NCBI GenBank assembly: GCA_002498185.1
Contig: DAGO01000034.1
Coordinates: 6,918 to 12,050 of the forward strand
DNA length: 5,133 bases
Reading direction: 5' to 3'
Source of the DNA: Euryarchaeota archaeon UBA10
GTDB lineage: Archaea > Thermoplasmatota > Poseidoniia > Poseidoniales > Poseidoniaceae
Below the pieces are notes generated by a model. The model saw only the letters and a list, made by a program, of their open reading frames with translations, did not search any database and was not told where the DNA came from. Below, piece after piece: positions 1-5,133 of the stretch. Every line of letters starts with the position of its first letter. Positions within the stretch are counted from its first letter, which is position 1. Made by a program: the position numbers and the translations under genes.

Positions 1-939
1 CACGACGACCACTTTGACGCACAGTCCATGGAAAACATGGGTGGCCTAGCCAGCAGGATGCCAATCACAGCGACTGCTATGTTTGTAGGAAGCATGTCGA
101 TTATCGGTATTCCTCTGATTGGAGGATTCTGGTCTAAGGAAGGTATCATTGCTAGCGCATGGAAGGTCGCTTTGAAGGAACCAATCTTCCTACTGCCAGC
201 TATGTTAATACTGATCGGTGCTGGAATGACTGGATTCTATATGTCTAGAATGTGGTTCATGACTTTCGCTGGTAAGCCAAAGACAGAAGTTGCCGAGCAC
301 GTCCATGAACAAACTCCATGGATTCCAATTCCATTGGTTGTCTTGACTTTCATGACTATGGCTGCAATTATCTTCGCTGGAATGCATGCTGGAAAGTGGC
401 TAGGAGACTTTGAATCGGGCCATTACACCAGCTTCGTTGATGGAATCGGCTATGAGATGGGGCATGTATTCATGAATCCTGATCCATTCTTATTGGTCTT
501 GACATACGTTGCAATTGGCTTGTCACTAGTACTAGGTCCATCCTTTGCAATGGCATTGTACGGTGGTAGCCTAGACAAGGGTCAGAAGGCTAAACCATGG
601 ATGCAATGGGCGATTGACCTATCAGCTAAAATCAACAAGGGTTCGAGCTTCGACAACAGCGCATGGGCAAACTCTAGCCTTGCCAACTCTTTGCACAAGC
701 GATTACACTTCGACGATATTTATGATGCTGCAATGATGAAGATTGTAGTTGGCTTTGCGAATCTTTCAGCAATCTTTGACTCCAGATTTATTGATGGAGT
801 AATCAAGACAATTGAATCTACAAGCCAGCAAGCATCTAGGAGACTACGTGCTCTTACCACCGGTTCTGCAAGAGATTACATAATGATGACTACGCTTGGA
901 ACGTTGGTCATTTTCATGTTACTATGGGGGGTGGCTTGA
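1..939 (+). CDS. nuoL: NADH-quinone oxidoreductase-type subunit L, antiporter-like (5' truncated by window edge)
   Basis: C-terminal 312 residues of the complex I subunit that forms the distal proton-pumping module of the membrane arm. The reading frame is open from base 1 (HDDHFDAQS precedes the first Met), so the gene starts upstream and the ATG at 28 is internal. Seen: the family segment MGG...MPIT (window residues 13-23), then GIPLIGGFWSKE, whose lysine at window residue 46 matches the conserved TM12 lysine of NuoL. Hydrophobic segments lie near 23-43, 61-81, 108-127, 162-186 and 293-311. Between the last two is a long, mainly amphipathic stretch (about 208-289) with LHFDDIYD and FIDGVIK, matching the lateral helix HL that runs along the arm and tethers the neighbouring modules. 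The last helix ends LLWGVA. The gene abuts nuoM with no spacer. The L assignment over M or N is firm because of HL. Fpo- versus Nuo-type naming cannot be settled here. Confidence 0.95.
   Translation, partial: HDDHFDAQSMENMGGLASRMPITATAMFVGSMSIIGIPLIGGFWSKEGIIASAWKVALKEPIFLLPAMLILIGAGMTGFYMSRMWFMTFAGKPKTEVAEHVHEQTPWIPIPLVVLTFMTMAAIIFAGMHAGKWLGDFESGHYTSFVDGIGYEMGHVFMNPDPFLLVLTYVAIGLSLVLGPSFAMALYGGSLDKGQKAKPWMQWAIDLSAKINKGSSFDNSAWANSSLANSLHKRLHFDDIYDAAMMKIVVGFANLSAIFDSRFIDGVIKTIESTSQQASRRLRALTTGSARDYIMMTTLGTLVIFMLLWGVA
926..934 (+). promoter_or_regulatory. Shine-Dalgarno site for nuoM inside the end of nuoL
   Basis: GGGGGGTGG lies five bases before the TTG at 940 and encodes the last Trp-Gly-Val-Ala residues of NuoL. 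It can pair with the CCUCC-type 16S tail. It is the main support for taking TTG 940 as the nuoM start and suggests that ribosomes ending nuoL re-initiate on nuoM. Confidence 0.6.
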
Positions 940-2655
940 TTGGGTAGCAACCAAGCACTAGATATCAAAAACAAGGAGTTCATGCTCATTGGTGGTTTAC
1001 TAATCATCGTTGCTGGATTGATGGCATTCTTCCCATCTTTGAATGATTCAGACACTACAGTCGACTGGATTAGCCTGCCATTGGTAGGATTCCCAATCAT
1101 TGTGAGTTGTATTCTGTTGGCATTTGCTAGCCAAGAGTCTCGAGCAAGAAAGGAAATAATTGCAGTCCCAATCAGACTGTTTACCTTAGTCGCATCTTTG
1201 ATTCCATTAGCGATTTCTACAGCACTATTCTTCGATTGGCTGATTTTGGTCGATTGGGATTTGATGTATAACGAATATGCGCTAGAGAAAGAGTACGTCT
1301 GGATAGAAACTATCGGAGTATCATGGCACGTGGGAATGGATGGATTGTCATTCCCAATGGTTTGGTTGACAACTTTCCTTGTACCAATTACAATCATTAC
1401 AACATGGGATGAGAAGGATGGAGCAACATATCATCCTCTACTATTGATGATGGGTGGAGCACTCATCGGAGTATTCGTCGCTCTTGACCTATTCCTGTTC
1501 TACGTGTTCTGGGAATTAACACTGATTCCAATGTTCTTCCTTATCCTAAAGTGGGGCGGAAAGGACCGCAGATATGCTGCTCAGAAGTTCTTCATCTACA
1601 CTTTCTGTGCTTCAGTAATTATGCTACTGGGTTTGATTACTCTGTATTTCCTTCAGCCTGAAGGAAGTGGTGCACAATATGGAACAGTTACTGGTAGAAC
1701 ATTCGACATGACAGTCTTGTTCTCCAATGCAACAGCCTACAATATGGGAGACAATGTCTTCTTGGGCGAGGATATGCAAAACATCCTATTCGCTATGCTG
1801 ATGATTGGATTCTTGGTCAAGTTGCCTGCAGTACCATTCCACACTTGGCTACCTGATGCGCACGTACAAGCGCCAACAGGTGGCTCGATGCTATTAGCTG
1901 GTGTTATGCTGAAGATGGGTGCATATGGTATGCTAAGAATACCAATCGCAATATTCCCTGATGCAGTTGTGTACTACCAAGATGTCATTATGGCAATCGG
2001 TCTAATCTCTCTTGTCTGGGGAGCAATAGTTTGTCTAGGGCAAACTAATCTGAAGAAGATGGTTGCATATTCTTCTGTATCGCACATGGGTGTAATTCTA
2101 CTGGGTATTGCTAGCATGCAGCCTATTGGATACGCAGCCGCACTGTTCATGATGTTCGCACACGGAATCATCTCTCCAATGCTCTTCGCTGTTTGTGGCG
2201 CATTCAAGCACCATTACCATTCTATGGAAATTGGTGCAATGAGAGGCATGGCAAAGTGGTCTCCTTACCTAGCAGTCTACATGATGTTTGCATGGATGGC
2301 AAGCTTAGGTCTGCCACTACTAGCAGGGTTCGTAGCCGAATTGATGGTCATGATCGCATTCTGGCCTGAATACGGCTGGTGGATACTTCTGCCTGGTGCT
2401 GTTCTAGCAATCACAGCAGCATACTACCTGTGGTCTATGCAGAGGACAATCTTTGAAGGTGGAGATGAAGGTCAACCTCCGGAATCTCTCAACGGTGAAA
2501 CACCACCAGATATCACACTCTCTGAAAACATTGGAATGATTATCCTCGCAATATTTACCGTAATCTTTGGTATATTCCCATTCATTGCACTAGGAATGAT
2601 GGATCAATGGACTGTTGCCTTCTTCGAGGGAGTATTCAACTTAGGGGGTATCTGA
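940..2655 (+). CDS. nuoM: NADH-quinone oxidoreductase-type subunit M, antiporter-like
   Basis: Complete 571-residue middle proton-translocating subunit of complex I (E. coli NuoM is about 510). Seen: the family N-terminal signature GVSWHVGMDGLS (126-137); the TM5 glutamate E192 in FYVFWELTLIPMFF; K294 in FLVKLPAVPFHTWLPDAHV; K325 in GVMLKMGAYGMLR; the YSSVSHMG segment (377-384); and E467 in LAGFVAELM. These match the E144, K234, K265 and E407 positions of the E. coli proton path, so the protein looks functional. It reaches a normal C-terminal hydrophobic helix near 531-553. Residues 1-42 are extra relative to the usual NuoM, whose first helix corresponds here to about 45-63, and they include a hydrophobic helix at about 15-34. 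The start is the TTG directly after the nuoL TGA, with a G-rich SD. An in-frame ATG at 982 (residue 15) with its own AAGGAG is a real alternative. The gene is translationally coupled to nuoL and nuoN. Confidence 0.96.
   Translation: MGSNQALDIKNKEFMLIGGLLIIVAGLMAFFPSLNDSDTTVDWISLPLVGFPIIVSCILLAFASQESRARKEIIAVPIRLFTLVASLIPLAISTALFFDWLILVDWDLMYNEYALEKEYVWIETIGVSWHVGMDGLSFPMVWLTTFLVPITIITTWDEKDGATYHPLLLMMGGALIGVFVALDLFLFYVFWELTLIPMFFLILKWGGKDRRYAAQKFFIYTFCASVIMLLGLITLYFLQPEGSGAQYGTVTGRTFDMTVLFSNATAYNMGDNVFLGEDMQNILFAMLMIGFLVKLPAVPFHTWLPDAHVQAPTGGSMLLAGVMLKMGAYGMLRIPIAIFPDAVVYYQDVIMAIGLISLVWGAIVCLGQTNLKKMVAYSSVSHMGVILLGIASMQPIGYAAALFMMFAHGIISPMLFAVCGAFKHHYHSMEIGAMRGMAKWSPYLAVYMMFAWMASLGLPLLAGFVAELMVMIAFWPEYGWWILLPGAVLAITAAYYLWSMQRTIFEGGDEGQPPESLNGETPPDITLSENIGMIILAIFTVIFGIFPFIALGMMDQWTVAFFEGVFNLGGI
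973..978 (+). promoter_or_regulatory. Possible alternative Shine-Dalgarno for an internal nuoM start at ATG 982
   Basis: AAGGAG sits three bases before an in-frame ATG at 982, and translation from there would begin MLIGGLLIIV, directly at the first hydrophobic helix. The spacing is a little short. The match may instead be chance from the codons Lys-Glu. It matters because it would remove 14 polar residues while keeping the extra helix. Confidence 0.3.
2643..2649 (+). promoter_or_regulatory. Shine-Dalgarno site for nuoN inside the end of nuoM
   Basis: AGGGGGT lies seven bases before the ATG at 2657 and within the Leu-Gly-Gly-Ile codons that end nuoM. It is the same G-run style of site seen at the nuoL/nuoM junction. 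It supports the ATG one base after the nuoM TGA as the nuoN start and suggests coupled translation. Confidence 0.65.
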
Positions 2656-2656
2656 T

Positions 2657-4378
2657 ATGAGTGAGCATGGAGGAGACGGGTTCGACCTTCCTATTGTAGA
2701 AGTATTCAGCACTGACTTCTGGAAGGCTTTCGCTCCAGAGACTATCCTAATCTGCGGACTGCTAATGATATTCATTATCCCAAACTTGGGTAACTCAAAA
2801 TTCCGCATTCCGCTGACCAAGGTTAGAGTTCCTTGGTTCCTTGGAGGTAGGAGATTCAAGTTGACAGGCTCGCCTGCTATTCCGGGTATTCTCGCTACTG
2901 GAACACTGTTTACAGCACTAGGAATGATGGTAATCGAAGCCATAGACGGGAAAATGGATACCACAACTGTAGTTAGTGGTGACATCATCATTCTGCAAAT
3001 GGATAACTTCTCAAGATTCTTTGAAATTTTGTTCCTAGCAGCGGTTCTTCTTGCATCTATGGCGAGTTTAGATAGAATCCCTGCTCACACGTTTGAAGGA
3101 AAGAAGAGCCTAGAGGAGATGTATGATAACAGGCGACAGGCTGATTTCTACATTCTGATGTTAACCACTGCAATTGGTATGTGCATCGTTGCATTAGCTC
3201 AAGACTTGTTCGTTCTATTCGTCGGCCTAGAATTAGCAAGCCTTGCTACATATGTCTTGGTTGGATTCCACAAGGAATCAAAGGCAGGAGCAGAATCTGG
3301 AGTCAAATATTTCATCGTAGGTTCTGTTGCCAGCGGAGTTGGATTGTACGGTCTATCTCTACTATACTTGGAGTTCGGAAGCCTACAATTGCATACTATT
3401 GCAGCGAATTGGGCAGATTCAACAATTCTAGGAACTCTCGCTCTTGGATTGGTTTTGGTTGGATTTGGATTCAAGGTCAGCGCAGCACCATTCCACTTTG
3501 CTGCTCCTGATGCATACGCAGGTGCGAACTCACCTGTTGCAGGTGTTCTAGCAACTGCATCAAAGGCAATGGGAATGATTGGATTAATCAGAGTACTACT
3601 CGTAATCGCTCTGCCAGAAGCAGGAGCAGATGAGAGTGCAATTTGGTTGTACACACTAGCTACTCTCTCTGTAATTACAATGACATGGGGTAACGTTGCA
3701 GCATTAGGCTCAACCAATCCAAAGAGAATGCTAGCATATTCTTCAGTTGCACACGCTGGATACATGCTTGCAGCATTAACCGCAGTCGGAGCATGGAAGT
3801 GGGGAGAAGTTGAGGCGCCAGGAGATTATGCTGAAGCAATTGTTGCAGCAGTACTATTCCACCTCTTCGTTCTAGTCGCATTCAAGTTGGGAGCATTCCT
3901 TGTTTTGGGTCTTCTAGAGATGGAAGGTGGAGCAAGTAGGCTATCAGCACTTTCTGGCCTAGCACGCAGAGATCCATTGATTGGAACGGCGATGTTCATC
4001 TTCATGCTAGCTCTTGCTGGAGTTCCTCCACTTGCAGGATTCATGTCGAAGTTCCTTGTGATTGCGGGTATTGTCTCAACAAGTGTTGGAGAATTATGGA
4101 TGAACGGAACCGTATCATTCTCAGACATTCACTGGGTCTGGTGGCTTGCTCTTGCAATGTTCATCAACAGTGCAATCTCAGTATTCTACTACTTGCGAAT
4201 TGGAGTTGTAATGTTCCTAGATGTGCCTGAGGAAGGTCGCAGAAAGCCTCTACCTTATGGAGCATCTATCAGAATGGCAATTTGGATTTGTTTGGTTGCA
4301 ACCATCCTTCTAGGATTATCTGGAGACACACTAATCGATATGTGTTACAGAGCCGCTGACAGCCTAAACTTGGCTTGA
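2657..4378 (+). CDS. nuoN: NADH-quinone oxidoreductase-type subunit N, antiporter-like
   Basis: Complete 573-residue proximal antiporter-like subunit of the complex I membrane arm (E. coli NuoN is about 485). Seen: DLFVLFVGLELASLATYVLVGF (183-204) with the TM5 glutamate E192; K273 in GFGFKVSAAPFHFAAPDAYAG; K303 in the TM8-like segment ATASKAMGMIG; the YSSVAHAGYM segment (361-370); K410 in VAFKLGAF; and K465 in LAGFMSKF, the TM12 lysine. This set of buried charges is the one expected of an active channel and separates NuoN from NuoM. Extra length comes mainly from a basic loop between the first two helices (about 45-72), a loop near 140-160, and longer loops late in the protein. The ATG start follows the nuoM stop by one base with an AGGGGGT site. 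The gene ends the nuo block; a stem-loop follows. Arg codons are mostly AGA/AGG (13 of 18). Confidence 0.96.
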   Translation: MSEHGGDGFDLPIVEVFSTDFWKAFAPETILICGLLMIFIIPNLGNSKFRIPLTKVRVPWFLGGRRFKLTGSPAIPGILATGTLFTALGMMVIEAIDGKMDTTTVVSGDIIILQMDNFSRFFEILFLAAVLLASMASLDRIPAHTFEGKKSLEEMYDNRRQADFYILMLTTAIGMCIVALAQDLFVLFVGLELASLATYVLVGFHKESKAGAESGVKYFIVGSVASGVGLYGLSLLYLEFGSLQLHTIAANWADSTILGTLALGLVLVGFGFKVSAAPFHFAAPDAYAGANSPVAGVLATASKAMGMIGLIRVLLVIALPEAGADESAIWLYTLATLSVITMTWGNVAALGSTNPKRMLAYSSVAHAGYMLAALTAVGAWKWGEVEAPGDYAEAIVAAVLFHLFVLVAFKLGAFLVLGLLEMEGGASRLSALSGLARRDPLIGTAMFIFMLALAGVPPLAGFMSKFLVIAGIVSTSVGELWMNGTVSFSDIHWVWWLALAMFINSAISVFYYLRIGVVMFLDVPEEGRRKPLPYGASIRMAIWICLVATILLGLSGDTLIDMCYRAADSLNLA

Positions 4379-4388
4379 TTTGAGTCTT

Positions 4389-4412
4389 AGCCTTCAAGTA
4401 GGAAGGGCTTTT
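4389..4412 (+). terminator. Stem-loop plus T-run after nuoN, possible terminator
   Basis: AGCCTTC (4389-4395) pairs with GAAGGGCT (4402-4409) around a six-base loop, with one bulged G at 4405, followed by TTTT (4409-4412). It sits in the 44-base gap between nuoN and the aIF1A gene, ending 10 bases before the aIF1A ATG. It may mark the end of the complex I transcript. The T-run is short, and archaeal termination depends mainly on T-runs, so leaky termination or a structural role in the aIF1A leader are alternatives. Confidence 0.4.
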
Positions 4413-4422
4413 CGCTTGACCT

Positions 4423-4944
4423 ATGGGCCGTAGGCGCGAAGAGAAAGTAGACGAGGAAGAATTAGCTCGTCTGATGGGTAATGTAGAGGGTGAATCCTCT
4501 AAGATTCGTGTCAAGATGCCTAATACCAAGGTCAACGAAATGTTTGCTATTGCTGAGCAAATCTTGGGTGGTCGCAGAGTTACAGTATTGTGTGCTGATG
4601 GCGAGTCAAGAATGGCAAGGATTCCAGGGAAAATGCGAAGACGCCAATGGGTTCGCGAAGGTGATTTGATTATCGTTTGGCCATGGGATTTTCAAGATTC
4701 CAAAGCTGATGTAAAGCACCGGTACACCAAAACTCAAGCAATGTATCTATCCAGAAAAGGAGTCCTGCCTTCAGAGGTTGACTTGTTCGGAATGAATACA
4801 CAAGCAGATGACTTTGATGATGAAGATGGCCTATTCGCCTCTTCCAATGAAGAGGAAGTGTCGGAAGAAGCGCCAGAGGAAGAGGCAGTCGAGGAAATGG
4901 AAGATGATGATGACGACGATGAGATCAACGATCTCTTCGGTTGA
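4423..4944 (+). CDS. eif1A: Translation initiation factor 1A (aIF1A/eIF1A family) with a long acidic C-terminal tail
   Basis: A 173-residue protein, far longer than the roughly 95-115 residues usual for archaeal aIF1A. The core, about residues 26-108, is the S1-like OB fold that binds the small-subunit A site and helps position initiator tRNA and the start codon. Family signatures are EMFAIAEQILGG (39-50), VTVLCADG (53-60), ARIPGKMRRRQWVREGD (65-81), IIVWPWDFQD (83-92) and HRYTKTQAMYL (99-109). Residues 1-25 form an N-terminal extension beginning MGRRREEK. After the core come VDLFG (119-123), DGLFA (135-139), a stretch with 19 of 30 acidic residues (141-170) including six consecutive Asp, and a C-terminal DLFG. 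The ATG has no SD at normal spacing: the nearest purine run, GGAAGG at 4401-4406, is 16 bases away, so leaderless or SD-independent initiation is possible. The in-frame ATG at 4474 also lacks an SD. Arg codons are mostly CGN here (9 of 15), unlike the nuo genes. Confidence 0.95.
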   Translation: MGRRREEKVDEEELARLMGNVEGESSKIRVKMPNTKVNEMFAIAEQILGGRRVTVLCADGESRMARIPGKMRRRQWVREGDLIIVWPWDFQDSKADVKHRYTKTQAMYLSRKGVLPSEVDLFGMNTQADDFDDEDGLFASSNEEEVSEEAPEEEAVEEMEDDDDDDEINDLFG

Positions 4945-4979
4945 ACTCAAATCTTCAAATCCTAATTGGCTTCAAAATT

Positions 4980-4986
4980 AAGGAGG
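4980..4986 (+). promoter_or_regulatory. Strong Shine-Dalgarno for the gene starting at 4994
   Basis: AAGGAGG lies seven bases before the ATG at 4994, in the 49-base gap after the aIF1A stop. It is the best SD match in the window and fixes the start of the last, truncated reading frame. No clear TATA-like element is visible in the gap, so co-transcription with the aIF1A gene is the simplest reading. Confidence 0.8.
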
Positions 4987-4993
4987 CCAAATC

Positions 4994-5133
4994 ATGGGAC
5001 GTCGCTCAGATTGGGACGAGGAACTATCCAAAGATACCAAACAGCGCCGTAATAATCGTAGGCGTCGCAAAACAAATGCTGACCAGAATTACATGGACAA
5101 CGAATCCTCTGAGTTCGTAAAGAGTCTAGAATC
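4994..5133 (+). CDS. N-terminus of an Arg-rich protein downstream of aIF1A (3' truncated); candidate RIO1-type kinase by context
   Basis: The first 46 codons are open to the window edge and begin at an ATG with a near-consensus SD. The visible protein starts MGRRSDWDEELSKD, followed by a basic patch QRRNNRRRRK (residues 17-26) and a more acidic, polar stretch ending EFVKSLES. No catalytic or fold-defining motif is reached, so sequence alone does not identify it. In many archaea the aIF1A gene is followed by a RIO1-family serine kinase and a KH-domain ribosome-assembly protein, and a charged, probably disordered leader would fit a RIO kinase; that identification is context only. The basic patch suggests contact with RNA or ribosomes. 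The first four residues match those of the aIF1A before it. Arg codons are almost all CGN (7 of 8). It is confidently a gene but not confidently this family. Confidence 0.75.
   Translation, partial: MGRRSDWDEELSKDTKQRRNNRRRRKTNADQNYMDNESSEFVKSLE

Noticed and set aside
876..1397. Minus-strand open frame of 173 codons across the nuoL/nuoM junction
   Set aside because: It lies opposite two strongly conserved complex I genes, its translation shows no recognisable family, and no SD or independent support is visible. It is a shadow of the sense codons.
3181..3510. Plus-strand alternative frame of 109 codons within nuoN
   Set aside because: It overlaps the conserved nuoN frame entirely and its translation resembles no known family; chance absence of stops.
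3199..3765. Minus-strand open frame of 188 codons inside nuoN
   Set aside because: It is opposite the most conserved part of NuoN (E192 to the YSSVAHAG segment). Its Pro/Ala/Thr-rich composition is what reverse reading of these codons yields.
4903..4920. GAT/GAC run as a microsatellite or frameshift site
   Set aside because: It encodes six Asp in an already acidic tail, GAT and GAC are mixed, and the frame continues cleanly to a sensible C-terminus. No sign of slippage.
4921..4935. Perfect inverted repeat GAGATC-AAC-GATCTC just before the aIF1A stop, as a possible terminator
   Set aside because: The loop is only three bases, no T-run follows, and it encodes Glu-Ile-Asn-Asp-Leu of the tail, so codon constraint can explain it.
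4945..4993. AT-rich gap after the aIF1A gene as a separate promoter
   Set aside because: The AAAATTA stretch is too close to the ATG at 4994 for a normal TATA position, and a strong SD implies a leadered, probably co-transcribed gene.
1..5133. Mobile element, CRISPR, defence or toxin-antitoxin system
   Set aside because: Both strands were read for repeats, array spacing, integrase or transposase motifs and small paired genes; the window is filled by housekeeping genes and none were seen.

Overview
This window looks archaeal. It joins the distal end of a respiratory complex I operon (the last part of nuoL, then complete nuoM and nuoN) to the start of a translation-associated gene pair: translation initiation factor aIF1A and the first 46 codons of a further gene. 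The archaeal call rests on a clear aIF1A (an archaeal/eukaryotic factor whose core differs from bacterial IF1), purine-rich Shine-Dalgarno (SD) sites and a TTG start. Three full antiporter-like subunits in a moderately AT-rich, tightly packed, non-hyperthermophilic-looking genome suggest a marine Thermoplasmatota lineage such as Poseidoniales (Marine Group II) or a relative. The lineage is inference; no marker here proves it.

Layout, all on the + strand: bases 1-939 are the C-terminal 312 codons of NuoL. Bases 940-2655 are NuoM, starting at a TTG directly after the nuoL stop. Bases 2657-4378 are NuoN, one base after the nuoM stop. Bases 4379-4422 are a 44-base gap holding a GC-containing stem-loop followed by TTTT. 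Bases 4423-4944 are aIF1A. Bases 4945-4993 are a short gap with a strong AAGGAGG site. From 4994 to the window end is the start of an Arg-rich protein, possibly the RIO1-type kinase often found next to aIF1A in archaea. No gap exceeds 300 bases, and I see no tRNA, rRNA, CRISPR array, insertion sequence or minus-strand gene.

NuoL, NuoM and NuoN are the three homologous proton-translocating modules of the membrane arm of complex I. Their back-to-back packing, with G-rich SD sites inside the preceding coding sequence, implies one transcript with translational coupling. The electron-donor module lies outside the window, so NADH, F420H2 and ferredoxin-type donors cannot be told apart.

The most interesting feature is the aIF1A tail. 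Beyond its OB-fold core the protein has about 65 extra residues: an intensely acidic segment ending in DLFG at the C-terminus, with two related LF motifs upstream. That layout resembles the ends of archaeal/eukaryotic ribosomal stalk proteins and, more loosely, the acidic eIF1A tail that binds eIF5B. The second curiosity is an extra N-terminal transmembrane helix in NuoM.
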